DNA from: Terriglobia bacterium
GTDB lineage: Bacteria; Acidobacteriota; Terriglobia; Terriglobales; Acidobacteriaceae
Assembly: GCA_020073565.1 (NCBI GenBank)
Contig: JAIQEY010000020.1
Coordinates: 1-64,000, forward strand
DNA: 64,000 nt
Reading direction: 5' to 3'
Both the position numbers and the translations under genes were made by a program. Each line of letters starts with the position of its first letter. Position 1 is the first letter of the stretch. Under the pieces are notes generated by a model. It did no database searches, was not told the origin of the DNA, and saw only the letters and a list, made by a program, of their open reading frames with translations. This document shows, in pieces, positions 26,596-35,101 of the stretch.

Positions 26596-28092
26596 ATGAG
26601 TGTTGCCCGGACACTTGGCGAGTTGCGCCAGAGTTCTTTCTCGGAACAGCGCCTCGCTTCGCGGCGTGTGAAAGATGAACTGCGCGAGAATCTGATGGCG
26701 CGCTTGCGTAACCAGGGTGACAGTCCGATATTTCCGGGCATCGTGGGCTATGACGACACGGTCGTGCCCCAGATCGTGAACGCGATCCTGTCGCGCCACA
26801 ACTTTATTCTGCTTGGCCTGCGCGGGCAGGCGAAGAGCCGCATCCTGCGCGCACTCGCCACGCTCCTCGATCCCCAGTTGCCCTATGTCGCGGGCTGCGA
26901 GATCCACGACAACCCCTACGCGCCCATCTGCAGCCGCTGCCGCGAGCTGGTCGCGAGAGAAGCAGACGCGACTCCGATTGCCTGGCTCACGCCCGAGCAT
27001 CGCTACGTGGAAAAGTTGGCCACGCCCGACGTGACCATTGCTGACCTGATTGGCGACATCGATCCGATCAAAGCGGCGCGCGGCGGGCACGAACTGTCGA
27101 GCGAGTTCACGGTGCACTACGGGCTGCTGCCACGCGCCAACCGCGGCATCTTCGCCATCAATGAACTGCCCGACCTGGCGGGAAAGATTCAGGTCGGACT
27201 GTTCAATATTATGCAGGAAGGCGACGTGCAGATTAAGGGCTACCCGATCCGGTTGCCGCTCGATGTGGCAATCGTGTTCAGCGCGAACCCTGAGGACTAC
27301 ACGGCGCGCGGCAAGATCATTACGCCGTTGAAAGACCGCATCGGGTCTGAGATCCGCACGCATTATCCGGCGACGGTGGAAGAAGGCATTGCTATCACCG
27401 CGCAGGAAGCCTGGATTGAGCGCAACGGATCGCGGCTACATATTCCAAAGTATGTGCAGGAAGTCATCGAGCGCATTGCGTTCACCGCGCGCGAAGACAA
27501 GAAAGTCGACAAACGTTCGGGTGTAAGCCAGCGGCTGCCAATCTCCGCGATGGAGAACGTCATTTCAAACGCGGAGCGGCGCGCGTTGACGCACCAGGAA
27601 ACCCTGATCGTGCCGCGCATCAGCGATATCTACGCGGCGCTGCCAGCGATTACGGGCAAGCTCGAGCTGGAATACGAAGGCGAGATGAAGGGCGCGGATT
27701 ACGTGAGCCGGGAACTGATCCGGACGGCGATAGCGAAGGCGTTCGACACCTATCTTCACGGTGTGAACACGAACCAGGTGGTGCAGTGGTTCGATCTGGG
27801 CGGCGAGATTCAACTCAGCGACAATGCCGGGGCGCGGGAAGTGCTGGCGGGGTTGAGCCAGATTCAGGGCCTGATGGACAAACTCGGCAAGTTAAACGTG
27901 AACACGAAAGACAGCGCCGAGATGCAGGTGTCAGCGGCGGAGTTCATCCTGGAGGGCCTGCACGCACACAAGAAGATCGGCCGCAGCGAAGAACGGGTGT
28001 TCACCGCCGGAGAGAAACCGATGAAGGTCGCTGAGAAGCCTTCGCTTGAGCGCGACGAGCCCGGGTTCGGACGGAAGCGCGGGTTTAATTAG
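26596..28092 (+). CDS. AAA ATPase of the magnesium-chelatase subunit I/MoxR type
   Basis: 498 residues. The P-loop reads GLRGQAKS (usual GxxGxGKS), a Cys pair CSRCR follows an insertion at about 115-125, and the Walker B place reads IFAINELPDL, with Asn before Glu. Sensor 1 is FSANPEDYT, and the arginine-finger area is near ITPLKDRIGSEIRTHYP. The later part is helical. Proteins of this type pair with a VWA-domain partner and remodel target complexes, and such a gene (28259) follows here. The function of the acidobacterial pair is unknown; it is not the chlorophyll enzyme, because no porphyrin genes are near. ATG 26596 is used; GTG 26581 is in frame. Confidence 0.85.
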   Translation: MSVARTLGELRQSSFSEQRLASRRVKDELRENLMARLRNQGDSPIFPGIVGYDDTVVPQIVNAILSRHNFILLGLRGQAKSRILRALATLLDPQLPYVAGCEIHDNPYAPICSRCRELVAREADATPIAWLTPEHRYVEKLATPDVTIADLIGDIDPIKAARGGHELSSEFTVHYGLLPRANRGIFAINELPDLAGKIQVGLFNIMQEGDVQIKGYPIRLPLDVAIVFSANPEDYTARGKIITPLKDRIGSEIRTHYPATVEEGIAITAQEAWIERNGSRLHIPKYVQEVIERIAFTAREDKKVDKRSGVSQRLPISAMENVISNAERRALTHQETLIVPRISDIYAALPAITGKLELEYEGEMKGADYVSRELIRTAIAKAFDTYLHGVNTNQVVQWFDLGGEIQLSDNAGAREVLAGLSQIQGLMDKLGKLNVNTKDSAEMQVSAAEFILEGLHAHKKIGRSEERVFTAGEKPMKVAEKPSLERDEPGFGRKRGFN

Positions 28093-28098
28093 TGGGCA

Positions 28099-28243
28099 GT
28101 CGTTAGTCGCTGGTCGTTAGTCGTTCGGGATTGGCTATTGGCCTCCGATTTCGGTGTTTACCAGTACGAACGAAAAACGACGCTTTGAAGAGGACAATCA
28201 GCAACAAATCTCAGGGGGTAGCGAACGACCAGCGACTAACGAC
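28099..28243. repeat. Inverted repeat of tcgttag words between AAA and VWA genes
   Basis: The 20-base arm at 28099-28118 is the exact reverse complement of 28224-28243. Each arm extends into more gtcgttagtcg-type words. The element fills the spacer between the AAA and VWA genes; only 15 bases separate its right arm from the VWA start codon. Confidence 0.85.
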
Positions 28244-28258
28244 CAACGACGGTTTTTT

Positions 28259-29497
28259 ATGAAACGCATTCGCTACTCCAAATACGTTCCCGATCCGGCG
28301 GGCGAGATGAGCATGGAAGACCTGCTCAGCGCGCTGTCGGACTATCTGCTGCAGAGCGGATTCAATGACAACTTCTGGTACGAGATGCCGGAGGGTGAGC
28401 AGACGCTGGACGAGTTGCGGCGTGCTTTGGAGCAGGCTCTGTTGAACGGCGAGATGTTTGATGAGGAAATGCGCGACCGGTTGCAGCAGATGCAGATGGA
28501 GGGGCAACTTGAGGAGTTGATCGAGAAGCTGATCGAGCGGATGCAGCAAGAGGATTACATTTCGATCGATCAGCCGCACGACCCTTCCAAGCAGTCGAGC
28601 GTGGGTGGGCAGGTGGGGGACGCTCAGCAGCAGGCAAAGTTCGAGATCACCGACAAGAGCCTCGACTTCCTGGGATTCAAGGCTCTGCGCGATCTGCTGG
28701 GGTCGCTGGGCAAGTCGAGTTTCGGGCGTCACGACACCCGCGACATGGCGACCGGCATCGAGGCGAGTGGCGCGTCGAAGCAGTATGAATTCGGCGACAC
28801 GCTGAATCTGGACATCACGGCCACACTTTCATCGGCAATTCAGCGCGATGGTCTCGAGTTGCCGCTGAACATTGAGTACCGCGACCTGCAGGTGCATCAG
28901 TGCGAGTACCAGTCGTCGTGTGCGACCGTGCTGATGCTGGATTGCTCGCACTCGATGATCCTGTACGGTGAAGATCGTTTCACGCCGGCGAAGAAAGTTG
29001 CAATGGCGCTTTCGCACCTGATCCGGACGCAGTATCCGGGGGATTCGCTGTCGCTGGTGCTGTTTCACGACTCGGCAGAAGAAGTCCCGCTGTCGCAGTT
29101 GGCGCGGGTAAAGGTTGGTCCGTACTACACCAACACGCGCGAAGGGCTACGCATGGCGCAACGTATCCTGCAGCGGCAGCGCAAGGACATGAAGCAGATC
29201 GTCATGATCACCGACGGCAAGCCTTCGGCGTTAACGCTTGAAGATGGGCGGATCTACAAGAACGCGTTCGGGCTCGACCCGCTGGTCGTCAGTCAGACGC
29301 TGGAAGAAGTGTCGAAGTGCAAGCGGGCGGGCGTGCTGATCAACACGTTTATGCTGGCGTCGGATTATGGCCTCGTGCAATTCGTGCAGAAGGTGACCCA
29401 GATGTGCCGCGGCAAGGCGTACTTCACTACTCCGTACACGCTGGGGCAGTATCTGCTGATGGATTACATGTCGCGGAAGACGAAGACGATTCACTAG
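28259..29497 (+). CDS. VWA domain protein, CoxE/magnesium-chelatase D type
   Basis: 412 residues. An acidic, helical N-terminus (about 1-150; [26 protein letters not shown]) precedes a von Willebrand factor A domain (about 215-400). The MIDAS metal site is complete: DCSHSM at about 226, a Thr in the middle loop, and TDGKPS at about 322. It presumably acts as the adaptor partner of the AAA ATPase just upstream. The frame is open for 105 bases before ATG 28259, but that part is an inverted repeat, so the ATG with [12 protein letters not shown] is used. No clear Shine-Dalgarno lies before it. Confidence 0.9.
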   Translation: MKRIRYSKYVPDPAGEMSMEDLLSALSDYLLQSGFNDNFWYEMPEGEQTLDELRRALEQALLNGEMFDEEMRDRLQQMQMEGQLEELIEKLIERMQQEDYISIDQPHDPSKQSSVGGQVGDAQQQAKFEITDKSLDFLGFKALRDLLGSLGKSSFGRHDTRDMATGIEASGASKQYEFGDTLNLDITATLSSAIQRDGLELPLNIEYRDLQVHQCEYQSSCATVLMLDCSHSMILYGEDRFTPAKKVAMALSHLIRTQYPGDSLSLVLFHDSAEEVPLSQLARVKVGPYYTNTREGLRMAQRILQRQRKDMKQIVMITDGKPSALTLEDGRIYKNAFGLDPLVVSQTLEEVSKCKRAGVLINTFMLASDYGLVQFVQKVTQMCRGKAYFTTPYTLGQYLLMDYMSRKTKTIH

Positions 29498-29528
29498 GAA
29501 GTCAGATGGCAGAAGTCAGGTTGCAGAA
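29498..29528. repeat. Direct repeat, gcagaagtcag family
   Basis: Two overlapping 17-base units, gaagtcagatggcagaa and gaagtcaggttgcagaa, follow the VWA stop codon directly. They share words with 2659-2679 and 13687-13704. Confidence 0.65.
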
Positions 29529-29602
29529 ATAAAGGCAAGAAGAGTTCTCAGTTCTCAGAAAAATCGAAACCTTCGATGCAGAGGCTGCGCCACGGAGACG
29601 TT

Positions 29603-29833
29603 ATGAAACGTATTGCTGCTTTCATGTGGTTGGCTGCCTTGAGTGTTGCATGGTCGATACCGGCTCCGGCCCAACGCATTAGTGTCGAAGAAAATGCGCG
29701 CCAGTCCCGGGCGGCGGCCAAGCAGCAGCAAAAAATGTTAAAGAAATCGGCCAAGAAACAAAGGAAAGCAATGAAGAAATACCTGAAGGCGCAACGGAAG
29801 GCGGTCAAGAAGGCGAACCATCGCGCTCGATAG
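29603..29833 (+). CDS. Small exported Lys-rich protein
   Basis: 76 residues. A clear signal peptide (MKRIAAFMWLAALSVAWSIPAPA, cleavage about 23) is followed by an almost wholly helical, Lys/Ala/Gln-rich stretch (AKQQQKMLKKSAKKQRKAMKKYLKAQRK). It is likely a basic coiled or nucleic-acid- or LPS-binding helix in the periplasm. The start ATG 29603 has GGAG six bases upstream. No family recognised. Confidence 0.65.
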   Translation: MKRIAAFMWLAALSVAWSIPAPAQRISVEENARQSRAAAKQQQKMLKKSAKKQRKAMKKYLKAQRKAVKKANHRAR

Positions 29834-30008
29834 GCCGGGGGGGCAGTACCTGTTGATGGATTCCACGTCGCAGCAGTCTGGGCCATTCACTCGCTGTGAG
29901 CACCCGGTTCGCATGCCTCGCCGAGGTGAACCACCTATTTTGCAGAAATCGCTTGACTGCCACCCAAACCGGTGTAACATCCACGGCACACTTCCCCGGA
30001 GGATTGCT

Positions 30009-31535
30009 ATGCGACGATTCCGTGGGGCCCTGTCTCGTTTCCTGCAAGGACCAATCAGACTTAAGTTTGTGGAACGAACGCTGGCGCTTGCGCTGGTGGC
30101 CTTGTTCTGCGGCATCCATTTCGCTTGCACCAGCTGCGGCGGGCCTGGGACCCCAGTGACCGGCGGCCAAGATCAGACAGGTGGAAACGAACAGTCCGAG
30201 ACGGCGATCAGCGTGCAAGGCTACGGCGACAGCCATGTGATCACGGTGACCTACAACGACGGCACGGGGAACGCAGGCAAGATTGTTTACACGCCGACTC
30301 AGCGAACCGTGTACTCCGGCGCCAGTCTCATGGGCTGGTCGTATTCCACGGACAATGGCAGCCATTGGACCTATGGGGGCAAGGTTACGCCCGGCTCGGA
30401 TTGGCCCATTCTGTGGGGCGATCCCGCGATCACGGCCTCTAAGACGAATCAAGCGATTGTGTTTCTGTCGAACCTGGCGGTGCCTGCGAGTAAGTATCCT
30501 GGAGCGGGAGGCATCGTCGCCACCAAGTTTTCCAATGGTTTCTATAATGCGATTGGAGGCGCGTGCATCGCGCGCTCCACCGACTTCGGAAAGAGCTTTA
30601 CGAACTACCAGTGTGTACACCAGCCTTCGTATCACTTCTACGATGGCGGCAACATGGCGTCGGGCCCGTTCGGGGACATCTATGCCGCGTACGTGGACGT
30701 CAGCACCAGTCTAGTTGACATCTGGCGGAGTCCAAGCGACAGCGGAACGTTTAACCTGATGTCGAATCCTTTCCCGGGCATCTTCGCGACGACCCACCCG
30801 CGCTTGCGGGTGTGGACGGATGGAACGCTTTATGCGGCGGTACGGAGTTCGTCGGGCGACGTAGTGATCAACCGTTTTGTGAATGGAAACTGGGGACTGC
30901 CCAAAGCGGCTTGCCACCACGTGGAACAATACCCCACGATTACCCTGTCGGACCGAACTCTTCGTACTGGCCCCCAATTTTCTTTCGACGTGGGCGCGGC
31001 CAGTATCATCGGCAATGACGAGGTCCGGGTGGTTTGTACGACGCGCGACCCGCAAACGAGCCGGTTGTTCCTGGAAGCGTCGTTCTGTCCGCTGGACCTG
31101 TCGAACGGATGCCAGGATGCGCCGGGGTGGGCTACTTCCACGCAGAACAGCAGCGGCTATGATGGCGACCAATTCAATCCGCTGGTGGAAGCCTTTCCCG
31201 GCTTCATCAGCATTCCCCCGATCTGGAAGGTGTCGTTCCTGAGCCGTGAAGATGACCCGCATGGAAACAAAGTGGGCGTGCAGCAAGGAAATCTGGCAGT
31301 CCTGCCGGCGCCGGGTAAGCAGCGCGTCTTTCTGGAGTTCGACCTGGTTACTGCCCAAACGATCTGTCCCGACAATCGCGGATACTGGGGGGACTACGAC
31401 GACCTGCGGATCTACGGGTTCACGGGTGGAAACACGCAGCTGATCCGGACGGAAACTGATTCCAGCAAGGGTTGCACAAAACAGTGGGACACCAACTCCG
31501 AACAGGTGCACGTGAGTTCGGCGACGACGGACTGA
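30009..31535 (+). CDS. Exported sialidase-like protein with Asp-box repeats
   Basis: Signal or lipoprotein leader (LALALVALFCGIHFAC, lipobox-like) at about 25-42, then a Gly/Pro-rich linker. The 450-residue body resembles a beta-propeller. Asp-box motifs include SYSTDNGSHWTYG at about 105 and ARSTDFGKSFTNY at about 195, the S-x-D-x-G-x-x-W/F pattern of sialidase (BNR) folds. Catalytic Arg triad residues cannot be assigned by eye, so sialidase activity is not claimed. ATG 30009 is behind GGAGGA; longer in-frame starts lack a leader. Confidence 0.72.
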   Translation: MRRFRGALSRFLQGPIRLKFVERTLALALVALFCGIHFACTSCGGPGTPVTGGQDQTGGNEQSETAISVQGYGDSHVITVTYNDGTGNAGKIVYTPTQRTVYSGASLMGWSYSTDNGSHWTYGGKVTPGSDWPILWGDPAITASKTNQAIVFLSNLAVPASKYPGAGGIVATKFSNGFYNAIGGACIARSTDFGKSFTNYQCVHQPSYHFYDGGNMASGPFGDIYAAYVDVSTSLVDIWRSPSDSGTFNLMSNPFPGIFATTHPRLRVWTDGTLYAAVRSSSGDVVINRFVNGNWGLPKAACHHVEQYPTITLSDRTLRTGPQFSFDVGAASIIGNDEVRVVCTTRDPQTSRLFLEASFCPLDLSNGCQDAPGWATSTQNSSGYDGDQFNPLVEAFPGFISIPPIWKVSFLSREDDPHGNKVGVQQGNLAVLPAPGKQRVFLEFDLVTAQTICPDNRGYWGDYDDLRIYGFTGGNTQLIRTETDSSKGCTKQWDTNSEQVHVSSATTD

Positions 31536-31562
31536 CCGGGTAAGGACGCAGGAGGCGAATGT

Positions 31563-31973
31563 ATGAAGCGGCAGAAGCTGTGGGCCATGCTGATCATCCT
31601 GATGGTCGCCGGACTGTTTGCCTGTTCCGGACGAGGAACGTCGAAAGCGCAAAAAGAGCCCAAGCGGGTTTTCAAAGAAGCCAACGACCTGGCGGAGAAT
31701 GACGCGAAGAGGCCGCGCCTGGAACTCTCGCCTCCCGAGCCGAAGCTGGAAATGATTGCAAGTGAGGGAGAGTGTGCTCCGAAGTCGCAAAACGAATTGG
31801 CGGTGGCCTCCTGCTACAAGAATGTCGCTTGTCGGGGACAATGGGCGCGAGCGGAGAAGGGGGGGCCGGTCGAATGCTGGTGCTTCGCGAAGAAGGGTGG
31901 ATGTGACGAGGGAACCATCTGCTGCGCTGCCAGCCGTGCATGCGAAAAGCCGGAGAACTGTTACGTGCCATAA
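31563..31973 (+). CDS. Cys-rich lipoprotein
   Basis: The signal ends in the lipobox LFAC at about 18-21, so it is probably lipidated. The mature 115 residues have a charged linker and then nine Cys in the last 70 residues (CAPKS, SCYKNVACRGQW, CWCFAKKGGCDEGTICC, CEK, CY), which suggests several disulfides. It follows the Asp-box protein gene by 27 bases with its own GGAGG. The function is unknown. Confidence 0.68.
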   Translation: MKRQKLWAMLIILMVAGLFACSGRGTSKAQKEPKRVFKEANDLAENDAKRPRLELSPPEPKLEMIASEGECAPKSQNELAVASCYKNVACRGQWARAEKGGPVECWCFAKKGGCDEGTICCAASRACEKPENCYVP

Positions 31974-32004
31974 ACGAACCCGAGAGCTTGGTTGCTCGGG
32001 TGGT

Positions 32005-32226
32005 CTACACCTCGAGGGAAAGCAGAGCCCCTTTTCTTTCAGTGCATCTCGCCGCGTAATCTCGCTCTGCGTTGCAGCTGCGGACGAAGTCCATGTCCGC
32101 CAAAATTGCATTCATCACCAGTTCGTCTAGCGCCTTCCGCCTTTTGATCTCGAATTGAACTCGTCCGGCACGGATTCCGTGCTGTGCGGTCGCCTCATGC
32201 AACTCTTCCTGGTTTTTCGGGTTCAA
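32005..32226 (-). CDS. Possible small protein, antisense-oriented
   Basis: A 73-residue frame starting at TTG 32226 reads plausibly as a soluble helical protein (KNQEELHEATAQHGIRAGRV, RRKALDELVMNAILADMDFV). It sits in a 284-base spacer without another gene. No Shine-Dalgarno is visible, and the candidate promoter region of the next plus-strand gene overlaps it. It could be non-coding. Confidence 0.35.
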   Translation of the reverse strand: MNPKNQEELHEATAQHGIRAGRVQFEIKRRKALDELVMNAILADMDFVRSCNAERDYAARCTERKGALLSLEV

Positions 32227-32257
32227 TATAGTTAGGGAGTCCGGTTGGGAGGAGACC

Positions 32258-32869
32258 TTGAGAGCATCGCAGTTGTTTAATGGAAACCGTCGTGCCTTGG
32301 CCGTCCGGGCCTGTTTTGCGGGGTTGGTGCTGATTTGCGCGTCGGCGCTGGCGGCCAGCGGCCAGAGCGGCGCCATGAGCCCTTATCAGGACGAAAGTGA
32401 CGGCGTCAGCGCGGGCGGAAAGTGGATGGAATTCCATTCCGAAGACAAGATGACCGGCGCCAAGAAGGTCCGATTTGAACTACTGTCGGACAACTACCTG
32501 AGCGAGGATCCGGATTACAAGCCGCGGATCGAACTGGTCTGCAGCAACAACAAGTACGCCTATGCCGACTTCAATCCCGGCATCCGGCTGGGACCGCCGA
32601 ACCGTCCCGGCTTCTGGGGACAGCCCCAGATGGAGGTCATGGTCCGGGTCGACGACGCGCACAGCTATCATGGCTGGAACTGGATTCGCGACCGGTTCCT
32701 CTCTATGGATAAGGGCACCACGCGCGAGTTGATCGGAGCTCACGTTTTCAAGGTGCAAATCCGGGGACGAAGGGGCCCCGAAATCGCGGAGTTCTCACCG
32801 GCCGGCCTTGATCTTGCCCGGGTGAAACAGGCCTGCGATTTGACTCCGAAAGCGCCCAGCAAGGACTAG
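32258..32869 (+). CDS. Hypothetical secreted protein
   Basis: 203 residues with a signal peptide (VRACFAGLVLICASALAASG, cleavage about 36). The mature part shows WMEFHSEDKMTGAKKVRFELLSDN, similar to a type of uncharacterised bacterial protein that begins WxxxxxxDxMTgxk, but I cannot name it with confidence. The start is TTG 32258, supported by GGGAGGAG 4 bases upstream; no ATG lies before the signal. It is followed by a truncated repeat element. Confidence 0.65.
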   Translation: MRASQLFNGNRRALAVRACFAGLVLICASALAASGQSGAMSPYQDESDGVSAGGKWMEFHSEDKMTGAKKVRFELLSDNYLSEDPDYKPRIELVCSNNKYAYADFNPGIRLGPPNRPGFWGQPQMEVMVRVDDAHSYHGWNWIRDRFLSMDKGTTRELIGAHVFKVQIRGRRGPEIAEFSPAGLDLARVKQACDLTPKAPSKD

Positions 32870-32872
32870 GCA

Positions 32873-33005
32873 CTGGTTTCAAAAATGCTTTTGAGGGTTA
32901 AGAGAGCCGGCCCTTCGGGGGCTGAAGCCTCATTTTCTTGCGGCTCTTGTGGCACCCTTCAGCCTCGCTCAGGGCAGGCTCTGAAGCCGTGCCCTTCCCG
33001 AAACC
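32873..33005. repeat. Truncated copy of the 146-bp TIR element
   Basis: It begins with ctggtttcaaaaat (32873-32886) and runs in reverse orientation to 20056-20201, with 33 identical bases at 32967-32999. The second terminal repeat is missing after about 33005. It lies about 90 bases upstream of the SDR start. Confidence 0.75.
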
Positions 33006-33094
33006 TTCTCGTTCTATCAACGTCAAAATCGAGTGCGTTATACTTTCGCACCGAAGGTGTGGGCCGGCTCTCTGATCGGTCCGAGCGAACTCTC

Positions 33095-33937
33095 ATGTCA
33101 GACAAGATTGCCCTCGTCACCGGCGCTTCCAGCGGCTTCGGCCTCCTGACCTCGATTGAACTGGCGCGGAACGGATTCCGTGTTGTCGCGTCGATGCGCG
33201 ATCTTGGCCGGCGACAGTTTCTCGACGCCGCAGCCACTACGGCCGGCATGGGCGACCAAATCGACATTCGCCAACTCGATGTCACCCAGTTCGACGCCAT
33301 CCCCGGATTGGTCGATGGCGTGGTCCGCGACTACGGACGCCTCGACGTCCTGGTCAACAACGCGGGGTTTGCCGTGGCGGGATTTGCCGAAGATCTCAAG
33401 CTGGAGGAGATTCGCAGGCAGTTCGAGACCAACTTTTTTGGCGCGGTGGCCATGACGCAGGCGGTGCTGCCCATCATGCGGCGGCAGCGCTCGGGGCACG
33501 TCATTATGGTGTCGTCGATCGCCGGGCTGCACGGCTCGTTCTCGATCAGCAGTTATTCTGCGGCGAAGCATGCGCTCGAAGGTTGGAGTGAATCGCTTCG
33601 TTTGGAAGTCAACGCGCTAGGTATCAAGGTGGTGCTGGTTGAGCCGGGCTCGTTTCAGACCGACATCTGGACGCGCGGGGCCGTGATGGGAGAGCGATCG
33701 ACCAAAGAGAGCTCGCCCAACTTCCAGCGCAGCTTGCGCATGCGCGATCGCGTGAACGAGATTCCTAAGGCCAATCCGATCGAAGTCGCGCGCCAGATCG
33801 CGGCTATTGCGCTCGACCCGAACCCTAAGTTGCGCTACCTGGTTGGCCGCGATGCCCGGATCCAACTCGCGTTGAAGCGCATTCTTCCCTGGAAGTGGCA
33901 CGAGAAGGTGATCGCAAATTTCCTGAAGGTGGACTGA
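33095..33937 (+). CDS. Short-chain dehydrogenase/reductase
   Basis: SDR of 280 residues: TGASSGFG at the cofactor site, NNAGFAVAG at about 86, VSSIAG with the catalytic Ser, and YSAAK with Tyr and Lys. The C-terminus (LVGRDARIQLALKRILPWKWHEKVI) recalls membrane-associated retinol/steroid-like SDRs. It is unrelated in detail to the SDR at 24822. ATG 33095 gives the normal N-terminus; the open frame upstream is repeat sequence. Confidence 0.92.
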   Translation: MSDKIALVTGASSGFGLLTSIELARNGFRVVASMRDLGRRQFLDAAATTAGMGDQIDIRQLDVTQFDAIPGLVDGVVRDYGRLDVLVNNAGFAVAGFAEDLKLEEIRRQFETNFFGAVAMTQAVLPIMRRQRSGHVIMVSSIAGLHGSFSISSYSAAKHALEGWSESLRLEVNALGIKVVLVEPGSFQTDIWTRGAVMGERSTKESSPNFQRSLRMRDRVNEIPKANPIEVARQIAAIALDPNPKLRYLVGRDARIQLALKRILPWKWHEKVIANFLKVD

Positions 33938-33954
33938 GGTCCTGCGACCTTTCG

Positions 33955-33970
33955 CGGGCAGGAATGCCCG
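33955..33970. repeat. Short hairpin cgggca/tgcccg
   Basis: A six-base stem around ggaa lies 17 bases after the SDR stop. The wording gcaggaatgcccgtgcc is a recurrent type of short repeat in the window. Confidence 0.5.
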
Positions 33971-34013
33971 TGCCACACGGGTCCTCCTTGGCCGGCTGCA
34001 CTGGTAGACTTGT

Positions 34014-34937
34014 TTGGTGCTGGAGAGCAGCGGTGGCCAACCCGGTCGGCGCATTCTGGTTGTAGGCGCATCGGGGCAGGTTGGAACCCAAGTGCTTCGC
34101 ATCTTGCCGGTCGGATCTGCAGTGCCAACGTCCCGTCGCGCGGAAAAGCCCGGCTGGATGGCGCTTGATCTGGCAACCGTTTCTGAGGCTGAGGCAGATG
34201 AACTGCTTGGCCGTTGCGAGATCGCGACGATCTATTGCGTCGGCGGAATGACTTACGTGGATGGGTGCGAGTCGACTCCTGAATTGGCTCGCCGGATCAA
34301 TTGCGAGGGCCCGGCCATTCTGGCTGCGGCGGCTGCGAAACAAGGGGCGCGCTTCATTTATTTCTCCACCGACTACGTGTTTAACGGGCGCAGTGGGCCT
34401 TACGTTGAGGGCGCGCCGGCAGATCCGATTTGCGCTTACGGCAGGAGCAAGTGGCAGGGTGAACTCGCGGTGCAGGATGCCCATCCGGCAGCGCTGGTGA
34501 TCCGCAGCACCACGGTCTACGGACCGGATCCGAACAGGCGGAATTTCCTCTACAGCCTGCGCAAGGGACTCGCGGGCACCCAACCGTTTCGCGTGCCATC
34601 GGATCAGATTGCTACTCCTACTTATAACGTTGACCTGGCGGCGGCTGTGGTGGCGCTGACCGAGAGTGGTGCGCGGGGCGTTTTCCACGTTGCCGGACCG
34701 GATGTGGTGTCGCGCCTGGAGTTTGCCCGGCGGGCGGCGGCGGTCATGGGGCTGGATGCGGCGAATCTGTCGGGAGTGTCGACCGCGGAACTTGCGCAGA
34801 TCGCGGCTCGTCCGCTGCGGGGTGGGTTGCTGACTGGCAAGTTGGCTGCGTCCCTGCCCCGGCTTCGGATGCGGGGGATTGAAGACGGAGTTTCCGACTG
34901 GATGGGGACGACGACTTTCACTGAGAGTAACTCCTAA
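34014..34937 (+). CDS. RmlD-like sugar nucleotide reductase
   Basis: Extended SDR resembling dTDP-4-dehydrorhamnose reductase. The Rossmann loop is VVGASGQVGTQV, and FSTDYVFNG is the RmlD hallmark. The active site YGRSK gives Tyr and Lys, and RSTTVYGP is near the substrate site. 307 residues is normal. No other rhamnose genes are adjacent, so the actual nucleotide sugar is unknown. The start (TTG 34014, or the next GTG) is uncertain. Confidence 0.85.
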   Translation: MVLESSGGQPGRRILVVGASGQVGTQVLRILPVGSAVPTSRRAEKPGWMALDLATVSEAEADELLGRCEIATIYCVGGMTYVDGCESTPELARRINCEGPAILAAAAAKQGARFIYFSTDYVFNGRSGPYVEGAPADPICAYGRSKWQGELAVQDAHPAALVIRSTTVYGPDPNRRNFLYSLRKGLAGTQPFRVPSDQIATPTYNVDLAAAVVALTESGARGVFHVAGPDVVSRLEFARRAAAVMGLDAANLSGVSTAELAQIAARPLRGGLLTGKLAASLPRLRMRGIEDGVSDWMGTTTFTESNS

Positions 34938-34963
34938 CCACAGAGGGCACAGAGGACACAGCG
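34935..34963. repeat. accacagagg repeat, second copy
   Basis: taaccacagagggcacagag starts at the stop codon of the RmlD-like gene and resembles 13643-13668. Confidence 0.5.
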
Positions 34964-35101
34964 GTCTCAACGCTGGCGACTCTTCAGAAACTCCGTCCTG
35001 GCGCACAAACTAGGGTAACTTTAGTCTGGACATCGACCGTGCTAATCTGCTGCTTAGTATTGCAGTTTCAGTAAGTTGCGAGCGACGCGCACGGGAATCT
35101 T

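Noticed and set aside
26407..27363. 318-codon open frame on the minus strand
   Set aside because: It is antisense to the AAA ATPase gene and has no conserved motif.
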